From the NCBI GenBank assembly GCA_039815685.1, contig JBCBYV010000016.1, forward strand, positions 42,235 through 106,234: a stretch of DNA of 64,000 bases. The letters are read 5' to 3'. Of this stretch, positions 55,345-64,000 are shown piece by piece (positions within the stretch are counted from its first letter, which is position 1; each line of letters begins with the position of its first letter). The notes under the pieces are model-generated. The model worked only from the letters and a program-made list of their open reading frames with translations. It ran no database searches and had not been told where the DNA came from. The translations under genes and the position numbers were made by a program. Source of the DNA: Thermohalobaculum sp039815685. GTDB taxonomy: Bacteria; Pseudomonadota; Alphaproteobacteria; Rhodobacterales; Rhodobacteraceae.

Positions 55345-56343
55345 ATGTTGCTTGCTTTCCGACGGCGCCTGCTTGCGGGCGGAATGAGTGTCCCGGCACC
55401 GCAGCTTGCGCGGCAGCCCGGCATTGCCGAAGGCGCGCACGCGCGCCCGGTTCCCGCCGCAACGCGCTGTGTCGTCATCATCGCCTCGACCGGTCGGGCG
55501 CAGGTGATCGAGCGCAACCTGCTCTCGCTTGCCAAACTGAACCCGGCTCCCGACCTCGTCGTGCTCTCCGTTGCGAGCGACGGCGACCTGCCGCGTCCCG
55601 CAGCAATCGCGGCCGCACCCTTCGAGATGGAGATCGTCCAGGGCCCGCGCGGCCTGACCCGCCAGCGCAATCGCGGGCTGAGGGCCGCGCGCTGCCGCGG
55701 CGACGTCGTCCTCTTCATCGATGACGACTACGTGCCGCGCCCCGACGCGATCGCCCGCCTCATCGGACTCATGAATGCGGAGCGGGACATCAACGGCGTC
55801 ACAGGCGTTCTGCTGGCCGATGGGATCGACAACGAAGGCTACACCATCGACGAGGCGCAGACGATCGTGCGGCAGAGCACGCCGGATGGTCGCGCGCCTC
55901 GGGTGCTGCGTGACATCAAGGGCCTCTATGGCTGCAACATGGCGTTCCGCGCGAGCGCAATCGAGGACATCGATTTCGATGAGCGGCTACCTGCCTATGG
56001 CTGGCAGGAAGACATCGATTTCACGGCACAGGTACCGGGGCGTCTCGTGGTCTCGGATGCCCTGATCGGAGTACATTGCGGCACGAAGAACGGCCGGGAA
56101 CGCCGGGGCGAACGGCTCGGCTACAGCCAGGTTGCCAATCCGCTTTATCTTGCCAGCAAGGGAACGATGACGGTGCGCACAGCACTCCGCCATATGCTGC
56201 GCAACATGGCAGCGAACCACGTGAAATCGCTGCGGCCGGAGAGCTGGGTGGACCGGGCAGGCCGGGCACGCGGCAACAGGCTCGCGCTGATGGATTTACT
56301 CACGGGCCGCCTTTCACCCGAGCGTGCGATAGAGATTGTTTGA
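55345..56343 (+). CDS. Family 2 glycosyltransferase
   Basis: A 332-residue GT-A-fold enzyme. The nucleotide-binding strand is VVIIASTGRAQVIERNLLSL near residue 45, the metal-binding DDD lies in LFIDDDYVPRPDAI, and an acceptor-site motif is in YGWQEDIDFT. It transfers a sugar from a nucleotide donor to the growing lipid-linked repeat unit in the cytoplasm. The ATG follows GGGGTGATACA. It abuts a second glycosyltransferase. Confidence 0.88.
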   Translation: MLLAFRRRLLAGGMSVPAPQLARQPGIAEGAHARPVPAATRCVVIIASTGRAQVIERNLLSLAKLNPAPDLVVLSVASDGDLPRPAAIAAAPFEMEIVQGPRGLTRQRNRGLRAARCRGDVVLFIDDDYVPRPDAIARLIGLMNAERDINGVTGVLLADGIDNEGYTIDEAQTIVRQSTPDGRAPRVLRDIKGLYGCNMAFRASAIEDIDFDERLPAYGWQEDIDFTAQVPGRLVVSDALIGVHCGTKNGRERRGERLGYSQVANPLYLASKGTMTVRTALRHMLRNMAANHVKSLRPESWVDRAGRARGNRLALMDLLTGRLSPERAIEIV

Positions 56344-56344
56344 C

Positions 56345-57247
56345 GTGACCGAGATTGCACAAAGCACCCGTAGCACCGCCTCCGCGCAGCGCCCCACGGT
56401 CTCGATGATCGTGACCACGCTTGGCCGTGGCGCGCCGATCACCCTCCTGCTCCGCACCCTCGCGGTGCAGACGCATCTGCCGCTCGAGGTCATCTTCGTC
56501 GATCAGAACGAGACGGCCGCGATGGTCGGCGATGCGATTGCGGGCGAGTGGCCTTTCGATGTTCGGCACATCCATGCTCCGGGCGTGCGGGGCGCGTCCC
56601 GCGGCCGGAACCACGGATTGCCGGCGGTCAGGGGCGACATCCTGATCTTCCCAGACGACGACTGCTGGTACCCAGCCGATTTCGTCGCGAAATCAGTCGC
56701 CATCCTGGAGGGCGGCTACGATTTCGCCTGCGGGCGGGCGGCCGACGAGAACGGGCGCAGCATTAACGGCCGTTTCGAGACGGAAGCGATGGAGGTCACG
56801 CACGGTGTCGTCTGGACGACCTCGATCGAGTGGATGCAGGTCGTGCGCACGAGCGCGTTCCGTGCCCTCGGCGGCTTTGATGAGGATATCGGGATCGGCG
56901 CCCATACGCCCTGGCGCGCCTGCGAGGCGCAGGAACTTGTCTTTCGGCTGATCCAGAACGGGTATCGCGGCTTCTACTCGCCCGATCTCATCGGCCATCA
57001 TGAGGAACTCGACACCGAAGAGCCCGACCTGCCGATGCGCCGCAAGATGCGATCCTATGGCCGGGGCATGGGCTTTGTGCTGGGCATGCATGACCGCCAC
57101 CCTGCGACCGCGGCATTCTGGATTGCGCGCTCAACCGCCGGCGCCTGCCTCGCCTTCGCAAAGCTTCGGTTTGCGCGGGCCCTTATGCTCTTTCATGTGA
57201 CGCTCGGTCGGATCGAGGGGCGCATCGGCAAGAGCTTCACGCCATGA
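56345..57247 (+). CDS. Family 2 glycosyltransferase
   Basis: A 300-residue GT-A enzyme, likely starting at the GTG at 56345 one base after the previous stop. VSMIVTTLGRGAPITLLLRTL forms the first strand, the DDD motif lies in IFPDDDCWYPADF, and the acceptor-helix motif is in ACEAQELVFRLIQNGYRG. It has the same general role as its neighbour, adding another sugar. The closeness of the two genes suggests sequential additions. Confidence 0.87.
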   Translation: MTEIAQSTRSTASAQRPTVSMIVTTLGRGAPITLLLRTLAVQTHLPLEVIFVDQNETAAMVGDAIAGEWPFDVRHIHAPGVRGASRGRNHGLPAVRGDILIFPDDDCWYPADFVAKSVAILEGGYDFACGRAADENGRSINGRFETEAMEVTHGVVWTTSIEWMQVVRTSAFRALGGFDEDIGIGAHTPWRACEAQELVFRLIQNGYRGFYSPDLIGHHEELDTEEPDLPMRRKMRSYGRGMGFVLGMHDRHPATAAFWIARSTAGACLAFAKLRFARALMLFHVTLGRIEGRIGKSFTP

Positions 57248-57289
57248 CGCAGGCTTCGCGTTCCTTGGCACATTCGCGAGGCGCCCTCG

Positions 57290-58909
57290 ATGAGTGAGCA
57301 GGTTGGCCCGGGCGGGATTACGCTCGCGGCGAAGGACGCGGTGGCGAGCCAAGGCGAGAGTGACCGCAAGTCCAAGCTCTCAGGCTCGGAACTCGCCAAG
57401 CAGGCGGGCTACATGGCGAGCGCGCGCGTCGTCGCACAGGTAGCGCAGTTCTCGACCTTCCTCCTGGCCTCACGGCTTCTCGGACCGGCCGACTTCGGCG
57501 TCTATGCCCTCGTCTTCGTCATCGCCTTCCTCGTCAACGAGGCCGCCCAGTCGGGTTGGCGCGAACTCGCCATGGCGGACGAGGCGGAGGCGGATGTCGC
57601 GCAGACGATGTCCTGGATCGCGTCGATCGCGATGGGCGGCATCCTCGCGATCGTCGGCACGCTCGCCTACGCGTATTTCCCCGGCATCGGGACACAGATC
57701 GGTCTCGGTACCGTCGATTTCGACGTCTTTGCGCTGCTGATGCTCTTCAGCGTCCACATCTCGCTCTGTGGTGCGGTGTCCGTCCAATATGGCAGGCTCG
57801 TCACCTTCGGAAAGGTGGGCACACTCAGTAAGACACAGACGGTCTGCGAGATCGTGGCCTTCGTCGTAGTGGCCACGGCGCTGATCAACGACTTCGGGAT
57901 CGTCTCGCTCGGCTTCGGCCAGTTGGCCAGCTCTACGACAGCGCTGACGCTCTCCTATCTTGCGCTCTCACCGCGTCGCTTCCGCATGCCGCGGGTCGGG
58001 GAAACGCGGCGCATCATCCGCTTTGTCACGTCGATACTGCTGAGCCGTGCTGCCTTCTTCATCAATGACAGCCTCGTGCTCATCATCGTCGGGGCCTATC
58101 TTGGCCCGGCCAGCGTCGGCTTCTTCCGCGCTGGTGGCCGATTCGCCGGCGCTATCGCCGACGCAATCTCCGAGGCGATGCGCGTCACCTCCTGGTCCTC
58201 GCTGCAACGCGCTTTCGGCGAGGCGAAGGAAAACGGCACGCTCGAGACGGAGAAGGGTCGGCCGATACCACCGCCCGAAGCCGCGGACAGCTTGTTGCGG
58301 CTGATCGGCGGCGGCGCTTATCTCGTCATTCCTGCCTTCGTGGGCCTCGCGCTGGTTGCACCAAGCTTCATAGTGCTCGTGCTCGGGCCGACCTGGCAGC
58401 CGGCCGCGATCATCCTCTCGATCTTCGCTCTCCGTCGTCTGGTCATGCTGCCCGGAGTCCTGCTGGCCCCGCTCCTCGCCATGACCGACAGGCTGCCGGT
58501 CGGCCCGGTGATCGCGGTGCTCACCTCGGTGGTGACGGTCGGCATGCTCATGATCTTTGCACCGCTCGGCATGGAGTGGGCGGCCGTGGGCCAGCTTTTC
58601 GCAGGGCTGATCAGTCTTGCTCTGACGCTCGCGGTGCTCGCCTGGATCGGCCGGATGTCGCTCGCGAAGCTTGCCGCCGTGCTGGCGGCACCCTGCTTCG
58701 CCTCGCTCGTCATGGCCGTCGCGCTCATCTTCGCCTTCGGGCTCGATCCGATGGCTGATGGCGATACGGCCGAGGCCCCGTTCCGCCTGATCGGCGCGGT
58801 CGTCCTCGGTGTCGCGGTCTACGGCACAGTCGTGATCGCAGTGTCGCAGCAGGCGCGCACCCTTGCACAGATGGCGATGAGGACAGCCCGGCAACGCGCC
58901 TTCGGCTGA
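57290..58909 (+). CDS. Wzx-like polysaccharide flippase (MVF/MATE superfamily)
   Basis: A 539-residue protein with about 12-14 hydrophobic segments after a polar N-terminus. ASRLLGPADFGVYALVFVIA and LLSRAAFFINDSLVLIIVGAYLGPASVGFFRA follow the flippase pattern of Wzx/lipopolysaccharide O-unit exporters. It moves lipid-linked repeat units across the inner membrane. It lies 42 bp after the second glycosyltransferase. Confidence 0.9.
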   Translation: MSEQVGPGGITLAAKDAVASQGESDRKSKLSGSELAKQAGYMASARVVAQVAQFSTFLLASRLLGPADFGVYALVFVIAFLVNEAAQSGWRELAMADEAEADVAQTMSWIASIAMGGILAIVGTLAYAYFPGIGTQIGLGTVDFDVFALLMLFSVHISLCGAVSVQYGRLVTFGKVGTLSKTQTVCEIVAFVVVATALINDFGIVSLGFGQLASSTTALTLSYLALSPRRFRMPRVGETRRIIRFVTSILLSRAAFFINDSLVLIIVGAYLGPASVGFFRAGGRFAGAIADAISEAMRVTSWSSLQRAFGEAKENGTLETEKGRPIPPPEAADSLLRLIGGGAYLVIPAFVGLALVAPSFIVLVLGPTWQPAAIILSIFALRRLVMLPGVLLAPLLAMTDRLPVGPVIAVLTSVVTVGMLMIFAPLGMEWAAVGQLFAGLISLALTLAVLAWIGRMSLAKLAAVLAAPCFASLVMAVALIFAFGLDPMADGDTAEAPFRLIGAVVLGVAVYGTVVIAVSQQARTLAQMAMRTARQRAFG

Positions 58910-58961
58910 CCCAGACGACGATCCGTGACTTTCGATCGAGAAGCATCCTAGCAGGCAAAGC

Positions 58962-60608
58962 ATGGAACTCGGTGTAGCGACGCATTTCGGACAAGGCTGG
59001 CCACCTGCTGCGATGGAGGAGGTCAGGATGATCGGCGCGGACTTCGTCCGGGACGCTGTGCATTGGGACGAAGTCGAGACCGAAGCCGGCGTCCTCGTGT
59101 TCGAGGGAGGCCGCTTCAACTTCCCGGATCGGCTGGCCGAGGAGGGCATCGATCTCCTCGCAGTCTTCTCCCGCCACAACCGGCTTTATGACCCGGGCAC
59201 CCCTTTCACACCGGAGGCACAGGCTGCGTTCGGAAACTACGTAGACGCATTCCTCACGCGCTTTCCCGATGTGAAGGACGTCGAGATCGGGAACGAATTC
59301 AACGCGCAGAACTTTGTCGTGGGCCCGGTCCGGGAGGCGGGATACGACAAGCGCCCCGCCTTCTACGCCGGCCTCGCCAATGCTGCGGTCGAGCCGGCAG
59401 CGACGAATGGCGCCACCTTGCTCCTCGGCGCCGCCCACTCGATCCCCATCGGCTGGTTCCGCGATCTGGCCGAGGCAGGGGTGCTTGACGATGCCGATGG
59501 TCTCGTCATCCATCCCTACTCATCGCCGCCCGAACATGTCGGCAATCATATCGACCTGCTCCGGAATTCGCTTGGCCGGTTTGCGGACATGCCCCTCGAC
59601 GCCACCGAGTTCGGGCGCGAGGTGGATGATGCGATGACGGCCGCAGCCTATCTCGTCCGCATGACCACGGCACTGGCCGAGGCTGAGGTGAGATCGGCCG
59701 CATGGTATGCGCTTCGCGAGCAGTCGTGGCATCGGAACATGGGGCTTTTTGGTGAGGACGGGGCGATCCGGCCGGCCGGCAACGCCTTCAAGACCATGGT
59801 CGGAACGGTGTTCGAGGCCGGGAAGCCGGAGCGTCTCGACTACGGTCCGCGCACCTGGGCCGTGCTCTTCGGCGACCGCGTGCTGGTGACCTGGGGGGCG
59901 CGTCGTGGCATCGAGATCGAGGGCGACGATGTGCGCTGGCTCGACACGACCGGGGCGGAGCTTAGCGTGCCACCCGGCGAGATCCTGCCCGACAGGCCCA
60001 TCATCGCAATCACCGAAACACCGCTTCGCGAGCGTCTGAAATTCGCGCCCGAGATCGTGCTGGCCGACAGCTTCTACGATTTTCGGGTGGGTGCCGAGAT
60101 GGGGGCCACCGCGGGCTCGGGTAACTGGCAGTGGCTCGAGCGCCGCGGCGATGGCGTCGAGGCGGAACTCGTTACCATGGGTGGCGGCGATCTGCAGAGC
60201 GAACCCTGGCGTCCCTATCTTGGTGGCGAGTATCGCCGTCCGCTCAGCGTCACCGAACGCTCGATTAGGCCCGTGGACTTCGATGCCGGTCTCGTCACTG
60301 GAGAGAAATCCTACTCCATCGTCGAGCGCCTCGACCTTGGCTTGGCGCAGTCCGTCGATCTCTGCATGACTTGGACGATGGCGGAAGAGGCGCGGGTGCG
60401 CGTCGCCGTCTCGGTCGGCGGGCGCGAGATCGTCGATGAGATGCTGAACCAGACCACGAGCATCCGAGTGCGCGGTGTCACCGTCGATGACGGCGAGATC
60501 ATCGAGTTCGTGGCAAGCCCCGCGGCAGGCGATGGCGGTGCCACGGTCCGGCGTCGCTATGTCGTCGGTGTCGCCGGAGAGAGCCTCGCCTGCAACGACT
60601 TCGACTGA
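58962..60608 (+). CDS. Glycoside-hydrolase-like protein (clan A type TIM barrel plus C-terminal beta domain)
   Basis: A 548-residue protein. The N-terminal half resembles clan A glycoside hydrolases: an acid/base candidate E112 in EIGNEFN, HPYSSPP at 184-190, and a nucleophile candidate E216 in LDATEFGRE. The C-terminal 230 residues form a beta-rich region with no named motif. No signal peptide is visible, and the ATG at 58962 has only a weak ribosome site. Position between the flippase and a sulfotransferase suggests a role in trimming or breaking the polysaccharide. GH family and cellular location are unresolved. Confidence 0.72.
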   Translation: MELGVATHFGQGWPPAAMEEVRMIGADFVRDAVHWDEVETEAGVLVFEGGRFNFPDRLAEEGIDLLAVFSRHNRLYDPGTPFTPEAQAAFGNYVDAFLTRFPDVKDVEIGNEFNAQNFVVGPVREAGYDKRPAFYAGLANAAVEPAATNGATLLLGAAHSIPIGWFRDLAEAGVLDDADGLVIHPYSSPPEHVGNHIDLLRNSLGRFADMPLDATEFGREVDDAMTAAAYLVRMTTALAEAEVRSAAWYALREQSWHRNMGLFGEDGAIRPAGNAFKTMVGTVFEAGKPERLDYGPRTWAVLFGDRVLVTWGARRGIEIEGDDVRWLDTTGAELSVPPGEILPDRPIIAITETPLRERLKFAPEIVLADSFYDFRVGAEMGATAGSGNWQWLERRGDGVEAELVTMGGGDLQSEPWRPYLGGEYRRPLSVTERSIRPVDFDAGLVTGEKSYSIVERLDLGLAQSVDLCMTWTMAEEARVRVAVSVGGREIVDEMLNQTTSIRVRGVTVDDGEIIEFVASPAAGDGGATVRRRYVVGVAGESLACNDFD

Positions 60609-60633
60609 GCCGGTCTTGTCGCCGCGACGGTTG

Positions 60634-61371
60634 TTACGCCTTCGCGTAGTCCAGCTTCTCGAAATCGTCCGAGTAGAGCTCCACGATCTGTGCGCGGGCG
60701 CGTGGCGTCAGGAGTTCCTTAGAGTCGACAGGTTGCGCCTGGCGCTTCACGCGCCTCATGGTGATCTGCCGCCCAAGCCGCTCTGCAAGATCCCGCTCTG
60801 CCGCCGCGATGTCTTCCAGCTTGTAGACCCGGTCGAGGATGAGCGTGCCGTCGCCATCACTGACCCAAGCCCATTGCGGCATGGTATGACGGTCGATCTG
60901 CCCCAAACTAAGCCTGTTGCTGAGACGATTGAGCCAGGGGTGCCAGCCATCGAGAAGATCGTCGCGCGAGTATGGCCGATCACGCTGCCAGTAGAGGTAG
61001 AGCGACGCGATCCGGTCGAATGGATTGCGCACCAGCGCGAACTTGAACCGCCTCTCCCACTTCTCGGGTCCAAGCCAGTTCAACCTCTCGAGCGCGGTGT
61101 CATGGTTCAGCAGCGGCACCCCAAGCGCACGCTCCATGCTTGTGCCACCGCATTTGCTGATGTGGATGAAGACGAAGTCCTCAAAGTATTTCTGATGCAG
61201 TTTGCCGATAGTGTGCGAAAGTCGGCTGGTATGCGCATCGCTGATCGGCAGTATGCGTTTCAAACGAGACTTCCGGGCCTCGAAGGCAACAGGGTCGTTC
61301 GAGATCTGTTGACGGAGCACTGAGAGCAACAACGCCGACCTCCGAGACCGCTTTCCGAGCGCTACGCACAA
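60634..61371 (-). CDS. Sulfotransferase family protein in the polysaccharide locus
   Basis: A protein of up to 245 residues with 5'-phosphosulfate motif VFIHISKCGGTSMERAL near residue 70 and the 3'-phosphate motif FALVRNPFDRIASLYLYW, as in PAPS-dependent carbohydrate sulfotransferases. The listed start is a TTG; a GTG at 61320 is possible and neither has a clear ribosome site. It is the only reverse-strand full-size gene in the locus and converges with the hydrolase-like gene. Sulfation of the exopolysaccharide is the natural inference. Confidence 0.78.
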   Translation of the reverse strand: MCVALGKRSRRSALLLSVLRQQISNDPVAFEARKSRLKRILPISDAHTSRLSHTIGKLHQKYFEDFVFIHISKCGGTSMERALGVPLLNHDTALERLNWLGPEKWERRFKFALVRNPFDRIASLYLYWQRDRPYSRDDLLDGWHPWLNRLSNRLSLGQIDRHTMPQWAWVSDGDGTLILDRVYKLEDIAAAERDLAERLGRQITMRRVKRQAQPVDSKELLTPRARAQIVELYSDDFEKLDYAKA

Positions 61372-61618
61372 CTGTTAACTTCAACTATAAATCGGATAGA
61401 ATCAAGCAGTTTCGCAGCTCGCCTAAAGAATTTGCTTGTGCCTCCCGCATAGGCATGGCAATTCTCATGTGGAACTTTCGAAAAGAAATCGTCACGAACT
61501 GAATACTTTCTAATTCAGTTTGAGGCGGGCCATGCTTATCATCGCAGCTTCGAACATCGATCCCTCGAAACGCCAAGAACATGTGGCGCCCGCACGGTGA
61601 CTCGGCTAGAAACCCGGC

Positions 61619-63070
61619 ATGGAAGTGTATCCGAGTGGTGTAGCCGTTCTGCTTCTCTGGGCCGCGATAGCCCTCAAGCCCGATCGCGGGCTGATGTTTG
61701 CTATCGCCTGCGTCCCTCTCGGCATGTTTGCGGCCTTCAAGCTGCCGATCGGCGGGATGACCCCGCTGATGGCCCAGATGACCGCTGCGGGCTCGATTGC
61801 GCTCCTGTGCCTGCACCATCTGATGCAGCGCAGATCCGAGGTTCACGCCCCCCCGGCGGCCCTGCCGCTCATGATCTTCGCAGGATACGCCGTCTTCGCC
61901 TCCGTCTTCCTGGTGCGAATCTTCGAAGGCGAATTCATGGTTTTCAGCATGTCTCGCGGGGACTTCGGCATCCGCGTGAGCCATCTCTTCCCGGCGACAC
62001 TGACGCCGCTTCGACCCGCGCCAGCGAACATCTCGCAGACCGCCTACCTGCTCCTGAGCGTCGCCTTCTTCCTCGCTGTCGCGGATGTCGCCCGAAGGCG
62101 CGGCTATTCCGTTCTCGTCTCCGCCCTCAGGGTTGCGGCGATTGTGAACATCGTCTTCGGCATCCTCGACCTGCTGCAGCTCGACGCGTTGCTCTCGGTC
62201 GTTCGCACCGCCAGCTACATCCTCCACAACGACCACGCGATCTCGGGTATCCCCCGTGTAATCGGTGCCTTCCCGGAAGCTTCTGGTTTCGGCCACCTCT
62301 CCGCGGTCCTTGCGGCGTTCTTCCTCTTCCTCGGTGTCGAGCGAAAATCCACGTCCGACATGGCGATTGGCGCAATCAGCGCGCTCTTTGCAGCACTCGC
62401 CCTATCCTCGACGTCGTTTGTTGGGCTCGGCATGATCGCCCTGGTCTTTGCCCTGCGGGCGGCTGCCAGCGTCCTTCTGACGCTGGATCGCACGATGACG
62501 CTCGTGCTCGTCGCATTTGGCGGGATTTCGTTGGCAGCACTCAGCATCGGGATCCTCGCGGTGGAGATCCATGGCGGCGGGGTGGGCGCCAAGATCCTGA
62601 ACGAGCTCATCTTCTCGAAATCGACATCGACCTCCGGTCTCGAGCGGGGCGCGCTGGCGCTTGGCGGTTTCCAGGCATTCGTCGACACTTACGGCCTCGG
62701 CGCTGGCGTCGGCTCGGTTCGGGCGAACGGGTATGTCTCGGCACTTGTGGCCGCCGTTGGCGTCCCAGGTGTGATCCTAGCTCTTTGGTTCGTGGCGGCA
62801 GCGTTCGGCAGGGGTGCGCCGCGCGTCGCGCCACAGCAGGTCGCGCGGATGGGCGAAAACGTTGCACCGCGCGAAGCGATCAGCGCCTGCCGCGGTGCGG
62901 CCATCGTCCTCTTCGCCATGGCCGCCGTAAGCTCGATGAGCGTCGATCCTGGCTTGGTGCTCATGACGCTGGCGGCGATCTCGACCACCGCGGCGCACGC
63001 GCCCGTCACGGCCGCTTCGGCACGCCAACCCGCACCGAGGCGCACCGCCGCACTCCGACCCGCGGTCTGA
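61619..63070 (+). CDS. Wzy/O-antigen-ligase-like membrane polymerase
   Basis: A 483-residue protein with about 11-12 hydrophobic segments and a large periplasmic loop, containing RVIGAFPEASGFGHLSAVLA and LSSTSFVGLGMIALV, as in the WaaL/Wzy superfamily. It polymerises repeat units at the periplasmic face of the inner membrane or ligates glycan. The 247-bp AT-richer gap upstream probably holds its promoter. Confidence 0.85.
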   Translation: MEVYPSGVAVLLLWAAIALKPDRGLMFAIACVPLGMFAAFKLPIGGMTPLMAQMTAAGSIALLCLHHLMQRRSEVHAPPAALPLMIFAGYAVFASVFLVRIFEGEFMVFSMSRGDFGIRVSHLFPATLTPLRPAPANISQTAYLLLSVAFFLAVADVARRRGYSVLVSALRVAAIVNIVFGILDLLQLDALLSVVRTASYILHNDHAISGIPRVIGAFPEASGFGHLSAVLAAFFLFLGVERKSTSDMAIGAISALFAALALSSTSFVGLGMIALVFALRAAASVLLTLDRTMTLVLVAFGGISLAALSIGILAVEIHGGGVGAKILNELIFSKSTSTSGLERGALALGGFQAFVDTYGLGAGVGSVRANGYVSALVAAVGVPGVILALWFVAAAFGRGAPRVAPQQVARMGENVAPREAISACRGAAIVLFAMAAVSSMSVDPGLVLMTLAAISTTAAHAPVTAASARQPAPRRTAALRPAV

Positions 63071-63265
63071 GCAGATCTTCACGCGGCCGTGCCCGTCTAG
63101 GGCTCGATGTCGTGGTGTAGGCTGCGTCCCTGCCCGTGATCCACCTATGAGCGCCTCCGACGATCACGGCTGAGTGACGTTAGTTTTGACGCCACCGCAC
63201 TGGCGAAATGGACCGGAATTGATTAGATTTTCCCGTATAGCGTTTGCGTCAGTGGAGGGGTTCTC

Positions 63266-64000
63266 GTGACGGTTGTGTATGAGGCTGAGGTACTCGACCT
63301 CGAGGGATACTCGGTCGAGATGAATGGTGCTGCGTCTGGCGGGCAGACTTTGCGCGCCAAATGGAACGCGACAAATACCGCGACTTTGTCGTTCGCAGGG
63401 GAGACGGGTAGCTACCGCGTCACCGCAGTTGCGGTTGATGAGAACGATGGCCGCTCAAATCTCTCCTTCAGCCTGAACGGCGTGCCCATCTCCACGACGG
63501 TGCTCGATCAGGACATCGGTGGGCCGACCAACCCTGCTGCCTTCGTCACCATCGACTTCGGCGTCGTGGACCTCGTGGCCGGGGATGAGCTGACATTCTC
63601 GGGCAACGTCGATGCGGGCGAGTATGCCCGCCTCGACCTGATCGAGCTCATGAATGTCGGCGATTTCGACCCGTTGCCGAGTGCCGGGGACGACAGCGCC
63701 TCGACCGATGCGGAGACGCCGGTCGACATCACGGTCCTAGCGAATGACTCCGATCCCGACGGCACACCGCTCGATCCCACGAGCGTCAACGTGATCTCCG
63801 GCCCTGGGGGCGGCAGGGTCGTCATCGGCGCGAACGGCGTCATCACCTACACCCCCGATCCGGGCTTCGACGGGCAGGACAGCTTCACCTACACCGTCGC
63901 CAACACCGAGGGGCAGGTCTCCGCCGCCGCGACCGTCACCGTCGATGTGGCGAGCGCCGACCCGGATCCGGACCCCGATCCCGATCCGCAGACCGGCACG
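63266..64000 (+). CDS. Large secreted protein with carbohydrate-binding-like and cadherin/Ig-like domains (3' end outside window)
   Basis: From the GTG at 63266, preceded by GGAGGGG, 245 codons are open to the right edge. The first about 130 residues have the CBM6/35-like beta-sandwich pattern (EAEVLDLEGYSVEMNG, ASGGQTLRA, SYRVTAVAVDE, LDLIELMNVG). A tandem cadherin/Ig-type repeat then begins, with VDITVLANDSDPDG, ITYTPDPGFDGQDSFTYTV and the following linker of alternating Asp-Pro. No N-terminal signal peptide is present, as is usual for proteins exported by type I secretion with C-terminal RTX repeats. It probably associates with the polysaccharide made by the preceding genes. Confidence 0.75.
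   Translation, partial: MTVVYEAEVLDLEGYSVEMNGAASGGQTLRAKWNATNTATLSFAGETGSYRVTAVAVDENDGRSNLSFSLNGVPISTTVLDQDIGGPTNPAAFVTIDFGVVDLVAGDELTFSGNVDAGEYARLDLIELMNVGDFDPLPSAGDDSASTDAETPVDITVLANDSDPDGTPLDPTSVNVISGPGGGRVVIGANGVITYTPDPGFDGQDSFTYTVANTEGQVSAAATVTVDVASADPDPDPDPDPQTGT

Overview
The window is GC-rich DNA with dense, overlapping operons and third-position G/C codon use. Gene content points to an alphaproteobacterium, most likely a Rhodobacteraceae/Roseobacter-group chromosome or large replicon. Pointers are TRAP-based isethionate uptake, a SigF/NrsF-type sigma/anti-sigma pair driving a DUF2282 cluster, a pseudoazurin, many ABC/TTT/TRAP transporters and CCCGGGCTCGACCC-type palindromic repeats. 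No tRNA, rRNA, CRISPR array or intact insertion sequence was seen.

Layout. (1) 1-8295: a truncated-by-window four-carbon acid-sugar kinase (OtnK family) divergent from a BDH2-like SDR, with a perfect palindrome between them; a methionine synthase split into two translationally coupled genes; and a small aroQ / Gfo-Idh / binding-domain operon. (2) 8296-9343: a decayed stretch ending in a HAD phosphatase that has lost its N-terminal part. (3) 9451-32109: a large catabolic island holding a tripartite tricarboxylate transporter (tctCBA) followed by an aminotransferase and a sulfotransferase-like gene; an MttB-family methyltransferase; an enolase-superfamily enzyme; a GMC oxidoreductase; a polyamine/opine-type ABC transporter; two FAD amine-oxidase-like proteins; a GcvT-like THF methyltransferase; an aldehyde dehydrogenase; a DapA-family lyase; a GntR/FCD regulator; and an orphan peptide-type binding protein. 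Three copies of a near-identical operator-like site (TGTnnAC-N4-TGTACACA) tie the mttB/tct divergon, the dapA-aldh-oxidase operon and the orphan binding protein to the local GntR regulator. The set looks like a system for uptake, N-demethylation and oxidation of a methylated amine or betaine; the substrate cannot be read from sequence.

(4) 32229-43068: a nearly complete isethionate pathway. A TRAP transporter imports the compound, a GMC dehydrogenase makes sulfoacetaldehyde, Xsc yields acetyl phosphate and sulfite, a YeiH-type permease can export the sulfur anion, and acetate kinase recovers ATP. The two arms diverge around a 17-bp palindrome. An aldehyde dehydrogenase follows. (5) 43239-50480: a copper-handling block with an NrsF-like anti-sigma factor, an ECF sigma factor, a bufferin-type RiPP operon (DUF2282 precursor, DUF692/MNIO enzyme, DUF2063 partner, DoxX membrane protein), a HugZ-family protein, a small CxxC protein, a Sel1-repeat protein and a pseudoazurin.

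(6) 50915-64000: a surface polysaccharide locus with a GMC oxidoreductase, a 1.2-kb AT-richer gene-free regulatory region, an ExoY-type initiating sugar transferase, a 38-residue membrane protein, two family-2 glycosyltransferases, a Wzx-like flippase, a glycoside-hydrolase-like protein, a sulfotransferase, a Wzy-like polymerase, and the start of a large secreted protein with a carbohydrate-binding-like module and cadherin/Ig-type repeats that runs off the right edge.
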